Shown: positions 26,874 to 34,470 of the stretch, piece after piece
Numbering within the stretch: position 1 is the first letter of the stretch
Layout of the letters: each line of letters begins with the position of its first letter
NCBI RefSeq assembly: GCF_001182745.1
Contig: NZ_LN868939.1
Span: 2,356,001 to 2,420,000 of the forward strand
Direction of reading: 5' to 3'
DNA: 64,000 nucleotides
Source: Nocardia farcinica
GTDB taxonomy: Bacteria; Actinomycetota; Actinomycetes; Mycobacteriales; Mycobacteriaceae
Program-made: the position numbers and the translations under genes
The notes under the pieces: model-generated
Databases searched by the model: none
The model's input: the letters and a program-made list of their open reading frames with translations, nothing else
Told to the model about the DNA's origin: nothing

Positions 26874-28037
26874 TCACACCGCGCGGGCGGCGCGGGCGCA
26901 CGCGGCGACGGCCGCGCGGGCGGCGTGCAGTGCGCTGTTGATCGAGATCTCGCCGCGCATCCCGGGCGCGGCGACCATGTCGCCGGCCAGGAACACGTCG
27001 TCACCGCGGACCACCGCGGGGCGGTCGCGCCAGGTCTGTCCCGGCAGATCCAGCGCGCCGGTGCGGCCCTTCGCCGTCGCGGTGCGGCGGAAGGTGGCCC
27101 GATCCCGCCAGCCGGGCACCGCGAGATCGGCGAAGCGGGCCAGCCGATCCTGCGCGGCACGCGGGGATTCCCCGGCCCGCACCGGCATCTGGAGCTGGAA
27201 CAGCGAGTGGCCCGCCGGGGCGATCGTCGGGTCCTGCATGGTGTAGCTCTCGTGGAAGCCGCCCTCGTCGAGGTCGAACAGGATCGTCCGGTCGCGGCGG
27301 TCGGCGGGTACACCGAGGTCGAGCAGCGCGGCGTGGCCGCTGGTCCACGCGAGCGTGTCGTCGCCGAGCAGGCGGCGGGCCGCGTGCAGATCGGTGGCGA
27401 CCACGACCGGGCCGCCGGACGGCAGGGCGTCCAGGCGCGCGCCCGTCTCCACGACCACGCCGAGTTCGGCTGCGCGCGCTGCCATCCGATCGATCACGCG
27501 TTGCCAGCCGCCGCGCACCCAGCGCACGGCGGGCACCTTCGGGCCGAACACCCGGCCCACCAGGTCCCAGACGAACGCGGCCGACAGGCGGCCGGTATCG
27601 GCGTCGTAGGTGGCCACCGCGATGGCGTTGGCCATTCTGGTCGCGGTGCGTTCGCCCCAGCGCCCGGCCGCCCAGGACCGGAAATCCTGATCCACCGGGG
27701 CGGTGACCGGGCGCAGCTGAGCGCGCAGCACGTCCATGGGGAGCATCGGACGCACCCGGCCGTCGGCACGGAAACCGAAGCGCGCCATGGCCGCCGGGCC
27801 GGGCAGGCCGAGTCCGGCGACGAACCCGCGCCGCTTCAACCACGCGTAGTGCGGGCCGTCGGCGTAGAAGACGTGGGCGCCCTCGTGGGCGACGTAGGGC
27901 GGGGCGGTGGCGCGGGCGCGGCCGCCCAGGGTGGCGTGCGCCTCGTACAGGCGTACCGGCACGCCGGCCTCCGCGCACGCGATGGCCGCGGTCAGCCCGG
28001 CCAGGCCGCCGCCGACGACGGTGATCGTGGTGGTCAT
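26874..28037 (-). CDS. FAD-dependent amine oxidase/desaturase-like oxidoreductase
   Basis: A 387-residue flavoprotein with an N-terminal dinucleotide-binding fold (ITVVGGGLAGLTAAIACAEAG) followed by LYEAHATLGGRARA, the conserved ADP-binding/GG-R-A motif of the amine oxidase, protoporphyrinogen oxidase and phytoene desaturase superfamily. The C-terminal FAD motif reads DDVFLAGDMVAAPGMRGE, followed by SINSALHAARAA. The substrate cannot be named. ATG 28037 overlaps the TetR stop as ATGA, so the two are coupled and this gene is the likely target of that repressor. Carotenoid or porphyrin partner genes are not seen in the window. Confidence 0.82.
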   Translation of the reverse strand: MTTTITVVGGGLAGLTAAIACAEAGVPVRLYEAHATLGGRARATAPPYVAHEGAHVFYADGPHYAWLKRRGFVAGLGLPGPAAMARFGFRADGRVRPMLPMDVLRAQLRPVTAPVDQDFRSWAAGRWGERTATRMANAIAVATYDADTGRLSAAFVWDLVGRVFGPKVPAVRWVRGGWQRVIDRMAARAAELGVVVETGARLDALPSGGPVVVATDLHAARRLLGDDTLAWTSGHAALLDLGVPADRRDRTILFDLDEGGFHESYTMQDPTIAPAGHSLFQLQMPVRAGESPRAAQDRLARFADLAVPGWRDRATFRRTATAKGRTGALDLPGQTWRDRPAVVRGDDVFLAGDMVAAPGMRGEISINSALHAARAAVAACARAARAV

Positions 28038-28687
28038 GATCGTTCCTCTCCCTCGGGGCCCGCCCAGTCGAGCCGGGCGGCGGTGAGTTCGGCGGTGGCG
28101 CGCAGGTAGCTGTCGGCATCGATCGCCGCGGGATGGTCGCCACCGAAGATGTCGCGGATGAGCCAGAAGTGCGAGATCGCGCCGACGACGACGGCCGCGG
28201 TGGGTCCCCAGTCCCGGTCGCGGTGCTCGGGTGCGGCCAGCCCGGCCAGTGCCCGCGTGACCACCAACATCACCGTCGCGTACTCCTCGCGCCGGAACAC
28301 CTCCAGTACGGACGGGTCGATGCTGTTGTCCCGCAGCAGGATTCGCGTCACATCCCGGTCGTGCTCCAGGCGGTCCAGCCCGATCCGGCACAGCACCGCC
28401 AGCCGGTCGGCGGTGCTACCACCCGGTGCCGCCGCGGCCAACGTCTCGGCGATGGGATGCTGCGGATCCAGCAGCCGCGTCCATTCGGCGCCGCGCTCGG
28501 TCAGCCGGTGCGCCACCGCCGCGGTGAGCAGCGCGTCCTTGGACCGGAAGTGCCGGTACAGCGCGCCCGAGCCGCCGGAGAGTCCGGCCTCCTGTTCGAT
28601 CTGGGCCACCGATGTCGCGGCGAAGCCGCGCTCGCCGAACAGGCGCAGGGCGGCCGAGATGATGCGTTCGCGGGTGGACGGGGCCAC
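28034..28687 (-). CDS. TetR/AcrR-family repressor
   Basis: A 217-residue regulator starting at GTG 28687 behind AGGAGG. The N-terminal HTH is standard: RERIISAALRLFGERGFAAT, SVAQIEQEAGLSGGSG and ALYRHFRSKDALL. The C-terminal ligand domain is all-alpha (DRLEHDRDVTRILLRD). It is coupled by 4-bp overlap to the downstream flavoprotein. A perfect palindrome lies 10 bases upstream of the start and is the obvious operator, so the operon is probably autorepressed and induced by a substrate of the flavoprotein. Confidence 0.9.
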   Translation of the reverse strand: MAPSTRERIISAALRLFGERGFAATSVAQIEQEAGLSGGSGALYRHFRSKDALLTAAVAHRLTERGAEWTRLLDPQHPIAETLAAAAPGGSTADRLAVLCRIGLDRLEHDRDVTRILLRDNSIDPSVLEVFRREEYATVMLVVTRALAGLAAPEHRDRDWGPTAAVVVGAISHFWLIRDIFGGDHPAAIDADSYLRATAELTAARLDWAGPEGEERS

Positions 28688-28697
28688 ATCGCCTCCT

Positions 28698-28719
28698 TGT
28701 AAGTAACCACTTACTTACA
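28698..28719. promoter_or_regulatory. Palindromic TetR operator
   Basis: TGTAAGTAA-CCAC-TTACTTACA is a perfect 9-bp inverted repeat with a 4-bp spacer. It lies immediately upstream of the TetR-family start codon, in an AT-rich patch unlike its surroundings. Its symmetry and position are typical of TetR autorepression sites. Confidence 0.85.
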
Positions 28720-28791
28720 GTGAAGCGGCACCGGCGTGCGCTGGCAAGAGGGGTGTGGGAATCGCCACGGGGACAGCCGTCCCCCCAATGG

Positions 28792-29520
28792 TCAGTTGGG
28801 GAGCGGGCCGGGGTCGATCTCGCGGGCGGGAAGGGTGGCGGTGATGGTGTCGGAGACGGTTTGCAGGGGGGTGGGGCCGGAACTGTCGGGAACCGTCAGG
28901 GCGATGTAGGTCTCGCGGTCCACGGCGAACCAGGTGCTGGTCGCCGCGGCGTCGTCGCGGATCTGGAACCACTGCACGCCGTTGACGATCTGCAACGACG
29001 AGGCGCGGTTGAACTCGAGTGGGCGGTCCAGGCCGCAGCGCAGCACGACGGGCTCGCCCTCGCCCTCCGGCTGCCAGGCGCGCGTGGCGGGCGGCGCGGG
29101 CTCGATCAGGGTGGCCTTGGTGTAGTCGCCGAGGTCGGCGGGCAGCGCGGGCAGCAGCGCCTGGCATGCCGGACCGTCCGCGGCGGGGGCCGGGACCGGG
29201 CCCAGCGCGAGCGGCTCGCGTTCGGTGGGCAGGTTGCGCGCCATCACCGCCGCGACCAGCACACCGACGACGAGGATGACCGGCAGCGCGACGGCGGTCG
29301 CGATCAGGGCGGGGGAGTAGGCCCGTTCGGCGGGCTCCGGGTCGACGGACTCCTGCTCGGCCTCGTCGGCGGGCTCGGGGTTCCCGGCGGGCGGTTTGTC
29401 GAGGGACGGGCGGTCGGTCTCGGTTCCGGCCCGGTCGCCGTCGGGGCGCTGGGCGCCGTCCGCTGCCTCGCGGCCGCCGTCCTCGCGTTCGGCGCCGTCG
29501 TCCGGCGAATCCGCCGCCAT
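28792..29520 (-). CDS. DUF3515 family membrane-anchored protein
   Basis: A 242-residue protein corresponding to Rv2980 in M. tuberculosis. The N-terminal 85 residues are acidic and Pro/Glu/Asp-rich (cytoplasmic, disordered). They are followed by one transmembrane segment (ALIATAVALPVILVVGVLVA) and an exported DUF3515 domain with two cysteines (GPACQALLPALPADLG, VVLRCGLDRPLEF) and the conserved VNGVQWFQIRD and TWFAVDRETYIALTVP. Start ATG 29520 follows GAAAGGACCC. It is divergent from thiL across 99 bases. Function is unknown; the extracytoplasmic domain is probably disulfide-stabilised. Confidence 0.85.
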   Translation of the reverse strand: MAADSPDDGAEREDGGREAADGAQRPDGDRAGTETDRPSLDKPPAGNPEPADEAEQESVDPEPAERAYSPALIATAVALPVILVVGVLVAAVMARNLPTEREPLALGPVPAPAADGPACQALLPALPADLGDYTKATLIEPAPPATRAWQPEGEGEPVVLRCGLDRPLEFNRASSLQIVNGVQWFQIRDDAAATSTWFAVDRETYIALTVPDSSGPTPLQTVSDTITATLPAREIDPGPLPN

Positions 29521-29619
29521 GCCCCGGGTCCTTTCCTCGTCCGCCTCGATGGTCTCGGTCGGGATCAGGGTACCGTCGAGCGGATTTCTGCCTGCACGAC
29601 CGTCGCGGAAGGAGGACCG

Positions 29620-30621
29620 ATGATCGGCGAGGACGGGACGCCGCCGACGGTGCGCGAGCTCGGGGAGTTCGCGCTCATCGAGCGGATCAACGCCGGTCGT
29701 CGGCAGGGCCCGGAGGTGCTGCTCGGCCCGGGGGACGACGCGGCGGTGGTGGCGGCGCCGGACGGGCGGTTCGCGGTGAGCACCGACATGCTCGTCGAGG
29801 GCAGGCATTTCCGGCTGGACTGGTCGACACCGCACGACGTCGGCCGCAAGGCCATCGCCCAGAACGCCGCCGACGTGTTCGCGATGGGCGCGCGGCCGAC
29901 CGCCTTCGTGGTCGCCCTCGGCTGTCCCGCCGACACCCCGGTCGAGGTGATCGACGGACTCGCGGCGGGCATGTGGGCCGAGGCGGAGCGGGTGGGCGCG
30001 TCCGTCGCGGGCGGTGACCTCGTGCGCAGCCGCGAGGTGGTCGTCTCGATCACGGCCTTCGGCGACCTGGGCGGACTACCGCCGATCACCCGGGCCGGTG
30101 CGCGGCCGGGCCACGTGGTCGCGGTCGCGGGCCGGCTCGGCTGGTCGGCGGCCGGCTTGGCGGTGCTGACCACCGGTGCGGCGCCGGACGGTCCGCGGGC
30201 CGAAGCGGTGGCGCTGCACCGGGTTCCGCACCCGCCGTACGAGGCGGCGCCGGTGGGTGGCGGCCCGCGCCCGCACGCGTTGACCGACGTCTCCGACGGC
30301 CTGCTGGCCGACCTCGGCCACATCGCCGACGCCTCCGGGGTGGCGATCGACCTGTCCGCGTCCGCGTTGCGCGACGACGCACTGACCGCACTCGCCGCCA
30401 CGATGAATGTCGATGCGCGGCAATGGGTTCTGGGTGGCGGCGAGGATCACGCCTTCGTCGGCGCCTGGGCGCGGGAGGCGCCGCTGCCGCCGGGCTGGCG
30501 GGCGATCGGGACGGTCCGCGCGGGGTCGGGGGTCACCGTGGACGGGATGAGCTGGGACGGCGCCGTGGGCTGGGAATCGTTCCGTGGGGCGGAGGCTGCG
30601 CCGGGAAACGAACCGCGATAG
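29620..30621 (+). CDS. thiL: Thiamine-monophosphate kinase
   Basis: Phosphorylates thiamine monophosphate to thiamine diphosphate; 333 residues, PurM-like fold. It has the N-terminal [16 protein letters not shown], the ATP/Mg-binding [11 protein letters not shown] and [33 protein letters not shown], and the C-terminal [16 protein letters not shown] and [16 protein letters not shown] 29620 with GGAGG at 29611 is clear. It lies 11 bases upstream of ung, in the same order as Rv2977c-Rv2976c. Confidence 0.95.
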
Positions 30622-30632
30622 GTTGTGCGGTC

Positions 30633-31316
30633 ATGGGCGCGAAACCACTGTCGGAAATCATGGATCCGGGCTGGGCGCAGGCGCTGGAGCCGGTGGCCGA
30701 CCGCATCAGGGCGATGGGTGATTTCCTGCGGGCCGAGAACGCGGCCGGACGCGGCTACCTGCCCGCGGGCGAGAATGTGCTGCGCGCGTTCCAGCGGCCG
30801 TTCCGCGACGTGCGGGTGCTGATCGTCGGCCAGGACCCCTACCCGACGCCGGGGCACCCGATGGGCCTGAGTTTCTCGGTGGCGCCGGATGTTTCGCCGA
30901 TTCCACGCAGCCTGGCCAACATCTTCGCCGAACTGCACAAGGACCTCGGCCACCCGACACCCTCCTGCGGCGACCTCACCCCGTGGTCGGATCAGGGTGT
31001 GCTGCTGCTGAACCGGGTGCTCACGGTCTCGCCCGGCCAGCCGGCCTCCCATCGCGGCAAGGGGTGGGAGGCGGTGACCGAGCAGGCCATCCGCGCGCTG
31101 GTCGCCCGGGACGAACCCCTGGTCGCGATCCTCTGGGGCCGCGACGCCGCCACCCTGAAGCCGCTGCTCACCGAGGCCGAGGTGCCCTACATCGAATCGG
31201 CCCATCCCTCCCCGCTGTCGGCGTCGCGGGGATTCTTCGGCTCCCGGCCGTTCTCGCGGGCCAACGAACTGCTCGACGAACTCGGCGCCGAGCCGGTCGA
31301 CTGGCGCCTGCCCTGA
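30633..31316 (+). CDS. ung: Uracil-DNA glycosylase, family 1
   Basis: Removes uracil from DNA as the first step of base-excision repair; 227 residues. The catalytic water-activating motif is [20 protein letters not shown]. The DNA-intercalation loop motif is [17 protein letters not shown], and [17 protein letters not shown] lies between. ATG 30633 gives a standard length. It forms a pair with thiL. Confidence 0.96.
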
Positions 31317-31386
31317 CCATCCCACCGTGTCCCGGGCGCTCCGGGGCCTGTTCCATCGCACGACACATCGATTGAGGAGCACCACC

Positions 31387-31644
31387 ATGCAGCACACCAC
31401 CGTTCGCGCCGGTCTGCGCGGTACCACCGCGACCCTGGCGTTGGCCGCCGCCCTGGCCGGGGGCGCGTCCGTCGCGAACGCCGAGCCGTTGCGGCTCGAG
31501 CCCGCCGCGCCGAGCGCGGTCGAGACCGCGCCGGTGGCCGAGGAGTTCACCTCGTCCGGCTCGTCCACCATCTCCGCCTCGGTCAACGCGAAGATCGCCT
31601 GCACCTTCCAGCGCACTTTCAGCGCGATGCCGCTGGACTGCTGA
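31387..31644 (+). CDS. Small secreted protein of unknown function
   Basis: An 85-residue product. ATG 31387 is used because GAGGAG lies at 31374-31379. It has a clear Sec signal peptide (RAGLRGTTATLALAAALAGG, then ASVANA-EP cleavage). The mature part of about 53 residues is Pro/Ala/Glu-rich (APSAVETAPVAEEF) and then Ser-rich, ending KIACTFQRTFSAMPLDC. The two cysteines, the second at the extreme C terminus, could form a terminal disulfide loop. No family is recognised. It has its own terminator hairpin and is probably monocistronic. Confidence 0.75.
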   Translation: MQHTTVRAGLRGTTATLALAAALAGGASVANAEPLRLEPAAPSAVETAPVAEEFTSSGSSTISASVNAKIACTFQRTFSAMPLDC

Positions 31645-31655
31645 CCTGTCGCGAC

Positions 31656-31686
31656 GCCGGGCCGGCGGACAGCCGCCCGGCCCGGC
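31656..31686 (+). terminator. Hairpin after the small secreted protein gene
   Basis: GCCGGGCCGGCGG pairs with CCGCCCGGCCCGGC (one bulge) around ACAG, 12 bases after the stop. Confidence 0.65.
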
Positions 31687-31734
31687 GCGCAGGGGGGACT
31701 GTGAGGAAGCACTCATCTGTGCGATCCTCGGATC

Positions 31735-32616
31735 GTGAGTAATGCGAACTACCTTCTCGAGCCGCAGACGCTGCGGCTGCGCGGCTCGGGCGGGCTCGAG
31801 CTGGCCGCCGACCTGTTCGGCCCCGAGGACGGGCCGCTGGTGATCTTCCTGCACGGCGGCGGCCAGACCCGGCACTCCTGGAAACGCACCGGCGCCGCGC
31901 TGGCCGCGGGCGGACTGCGGGTGGTCACGCTGGACGCGCGTGGCCACGGCGACAGCCAGTGGGCCCCCGACCGCGACTACAGCCGCGCGGTGATGGTGGC
32001 GGATCTGCTCGCGGTGCTCGACCAACTCGGCGCGACCCCCGAGCGGGGTGCCGTGGTGGTTGGCGCCAGCATGGGTGGCATCACCGGACTGCTGGCCACC
32101 GCGCAGCCGGGCGGTGCCGCGATTCGCGCGCTGGTCCTGGTCGACATCGTCACCCGGCCCCAGCCCGAGGGCGTCGAGCGGGTGATGACCTTCCTGGGCA
32201 AGCACCGCGACGGCTTCGACACCGTCGAGCAGGCCGCCGACGCGGTCGCGGCCTATCTGCCGCACCGCCCCCGGCCGAAGAACCACGACGGCCTGCTGCG
32301 CAACCTGCGCCACCGCGACGGCCGCTGGTACTGGCACTGGGATCCGGACATGATCGACGGCCGGACCGCCGACGCCGACACCGACAGCATGGCCGCGCTG
32401 CTCGAGCCCGCCGCCCGCGCGCTCACCATCCCGGTACTGCTGGTGCGCGGCCGGATGTCGGATGTGGTGAGCGAGGAGGCGGTCGCCGAATTCCTGGAGC
32501 AGGTGCCGCACGCGCAGGTGGTGGAGATCGGCAACGCCGCGCACACCGCGGCGAGCGACGACAACGACGCCTTCACCGACGCCGTCGCGGAGTTCGTGCT
32601 CGCCGCGGCGCGCTGA
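31735..32616 (+). CDS. Alpha/beta hydrolase
   Basis: A 293-residue alpha/beta-fold hydrolase from GTG 31735. The oxyanion-hole strand LVIFLHGGGQTRHSWKRTG is followed by VVTLDARGHGDSQWAPDRDY, the nucleophile elbow VVGASMGGITGL (Ser in G-A-S-M-G), a helical cap (residues about 150-220), VLLVRGRMSDVVSEEAV with the likely acid, and a C-terminal region EIGNAAHTAASDD carrying the catalytic His. The HGGG..R.SW pattern is typical of epoxide-hydrolase and haloalkane-like esterases in this superfamily. Substrate unknown. It converges on the enoyl-CoA hydratase gene. Confidence 0.88.
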   Translation: MSNANYLLEPQTLRLRGSGGLELAADLFGPEDGPLVIFLHGGGQTRHSWKRTGAALAAGGLRVVTLDARGHGDSQWAPDRDYSRAVMVADLLAVLDQLGATPERGAVVVGASMGGITGLLATAQPGGAAIRALVLVDIVTRPQPEGVERVMTFLGKHRDGFDTVEQAADAVAAYLPHRPRPKNHDGLLRNLRHRDGRWYWHWDPDMIDGRTADADTDSMAALLEPAARALTIPVLLVRGRMSDVVSEEAVAEFLEQVPHAQVVEIGNAAHTAASDDNDAFTDAVAEFVLAAAR

Positions 32617-32626
32617 TCCGCGGCGG

Positions 32627-33403
32627 TCAGAACCGGGGCGGGCGCTTCTGCACGAACGCGTCCACACCCTCCCGGCCCGCCGGGCTGTTCGCGGCCGCGG
32701 CGATGCCGTCCCGCTCGCGGTCGAGCTGGTCGCTCAGCGACGAGGTCAGCGAGGCCCGCAGCAGTTCCTTCATGCCCGCGTAGGTGGTGCGCGGTCCGCG
32801 TGCCAGCGTCACCGCCAACTCCCGCGCCGCCTCACGGACCGCGTCGTCGGCGACGAGCCGGCTGAGGATGCCCAGGCGCACGGCCTCCTCGGCGTCGAGC
32901 ACCGCGTCGGTGAGCAGGATCTCCCGGGCCCGGCCCATGCCGACCACCCGGGGCAGGGTCCACGACATGCCGCCGTCCGGGCTGAGCCCGATGCCCGGAT
33001 ACGCCGGGCGCAGCTTGGTCGACGGGCCGCCGAGGGCGATGTCGGCGGCGAGCACGAGGCTCATGCCCGCACCGGCGGCCCAACCCTGGACCCCGGCGAC
33101 CACGGGGACGGTGGTCGCGTCGAGTGCGCGCACGAACTCGTGCAGGTCGGTCGCCAGCCCGTGGATGTGCGCGCCGCGATCCTCGGCGGCGGCGAAACCG
33201 CGCACGTTGCCGCCCGCGCAGAAGTTCGCGCCCGTACCGGTGAGCAGGACCGCACCCACCTCCGCGCCGCGCTCGCGCAAGGCCGTGGTGCCTGCGGCGA
33301 TGCCGGCGAAATCCAGTGCGGTGCCGTTGGCGGCGGTGGCGATGGTGATCTGCAGGACGCCGTCGGCGGTGGTGATGTACTCGGTCTGCTCGGTGGAGGT
33401 CAT
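32627..33403 (-). CDS. Enoyl-CoA hydratase/isomerase family protein
   Basis: A 258-residue crotonase-fold enzyme from ATG 33403 (MTSTEQTEYITTADGVLQIT). The first oxyanion-hole segment is GANFCAGGNVRGF and the second is GAGMSLVLAADIALGG. The catalytic-position loop is GIGLSPDGGMSWTLPRVVG, with Asp where hydratases carry Glu, as in PaaG-type isomerases. AAGGTG lies about eight bases upstream of this ATG, so it can be translated separately. However, the frame is open without a stop into the upstream GNAT domain, giving a possible 421-residue fusion (32627-33892). Confidence 0.85.
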   Translation of the reverse strand: MTSTEQTEYITTADGVLQITIATAANGTALDFAGIAAGTTALRERGAEVGAVLLTGTGANFCAGGNVRGFAAAEDRGAHIHGLATDLHEFVRALDATTVPVVAGVQGWAAGAGMSLVLAADIALGGPSTKLRPAYPGIGLSPDGGMSWTLPRVVGMGRAREILLTDAVLDAEEAVRLGILSRLVADDAVREAARELAVTLARGPRTTYAGMKELLRASLTSSLSDQLDRERDGIAAAANSPAGREGVDAFVQKRPPRF

Positions 33404-33892
33404 GCTCGGCACCTTAGCGGCGGGCCGGACCATGCGGACCTGGGGTAGGGCCGTGAACGCCTCCGGCCCGCGTTCGCCGGAGGCGGTGAAGCCGTGCCTG
33501 CGGTAGAAGGCGCGGGCCCGGGGATTGTCTTCGAAGACCCACAGACTCGTGGCGACGCCGGGGTCGAGGACCGCGTCGAGCAGGTCGTCGGCCACCCCGG
33601 TGCCGTACCACCCGGCACGGACGTAGAGGGCGCGCAGCTCGCCGTGGGCGGCGGTGGCGAAACCGATCACGTCGTCGCCGACGAGCGCGACGCGGGTGCG
33701 ACCGGAACGGTCGTCGCGGAGGTCGCGGGTCACCGCGGCGGCCCGGCGGTCGACGTCGAACGCGTCGAGGATCGGCGCGGGGACCAGGCCGCGGTAGGCC
33801 TCACGCCAGGAGGCGATGTGGCAGGCGGCGATGCCGCGGGCGTGCGCGGTGGTGGCGGGCAGGATGCGCCACGGCCGGTTCGTGGTCCTCAT
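33404..33892 (-). CDS. GNAT acetyltransferase domain, in frame with the downstream enoyl-CoA hydratase
   Basis: About 163 codons starting MRTTNRPWRILPATTAHARG. They form a GNAT fold: HIASWREAYRGLVPAPILDA helix, the strand GDDVIGFATAAHGELRALYV, the acetyl-CoA loop RAGWYGTGVADDLLDAV, and SLWVFEDNPRARAFYRRHGF. GNAT proteins normally stop soon after the strand that here reads QVRMVRPAA. Instead the frame continues KVPSM straight into the hydratase. A TAA stands one base out of frame at the expected end (GCTAAGGTG), so a single-base deletion could have removed the stop. No terminator lies between, so the two are one transcript whatever the protein form. Confidence 0.7.
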
Positions 33893-33912
33893 CGGAGACC
33901 GGTGGGACGACA

Positions 33913-33946
33913 ACGCCCCGGCTCACCCGAAGGGGTGCCGGGGCGT
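33913..33946 (-). terminator. Terminator after rpmB
   Basis: A long stem pairs ACGCCCCGGC plus CACCC with GGGGTG plus CCGGGGCGT around GAA. It lies 34 bases beyond the rpmB stop on the minus strand and upstream of the GNAT gene. Confidence 0.75.
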
Positions 33947-33979
33947 GTGCGGAACAGCGTGAATCAGCCGCGGAGCGAA

Positions 33980-34171
33980 TCAGCCGCGGACGACCTTGCC
34001 CGCCTTCAGGCAGGAGGTGCACACGTTCATGCGGCGGGTGTTGCCCGGGGCGACCTGGGCACGCACGGTCTGGATGTTCGGGTTCCAACGACGGTTGGTG
34101 CGCCGGTGCGAGTGCGAGACCGACTTCCCGAAGCCGGGGCCCTTGGCGCAGACGTCGCAGACGGCAGCCAT
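33980..34171 (-). CDS. rpmB: 50S ribosomal protein L28, zinc-binding form
   Basis: A 63-residue ribosomal protein ([20 protein letters not shown]). It has [20 protein letters not shown] and two CxxC pairs (C5/C8 and VCTSC near the end), the zinc-dependent C+ type. Mycobacteria and relatives also carry zinc-independent paralogues under Zur control, not seen here. ATG 34171 follows GGAGTTCGCG. It is divergent from the DAK2 gene, as in the conserved rpmB / Rv2975c-Rv2974c / recG arrangement. Confidence 0.95.
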   Translation of the reverse strand: MAAVCDVCAKGPGFGKSVSHSHRRTNRRWNPNIQTVRAQVAPGNTRRMNVCTSCLKAGKVVRG

Positions 34172-34470
34172 AGTCGCGAACTCCTTCATGTCAGGTGGGG
34201 ACCGCCGCCCGGAACGAGCGGCATGTCCGGAAACAATGTCGTGATGTGCCCCTGCCGGCTGACACCGGCGTGCGCCAACCTCGGCGGGCGGCGCGCGGCA
34301 ACCCTGCAAGAGTAACCGCCCGACCCCCGATCGGCCAAACCGGGGGCCGCGGGGCAGCCGCCGACGCCGAGGTCACGTGCCCCGGCGGCGGTCGTCGCCG
34401 CTGTGCGGCCGGTGTCGGCGCGGGCCGCTAACCTGGCGGGCGGCGGTGGACAGCGGTGCGAGGGAGTGAG
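34172..34470. promoter_or_regulatory. Divergent promoter region of rpmB and the DAK2 gene
   Basis: These 299 bases separate two outward-facing starts. They hold no ORF I can support and no clear symmetrical site. A purine-rich GAGGGAGTGAG ribosome site lies at 34459-34470 for the plus-strand gene. Confidence 0.4.
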
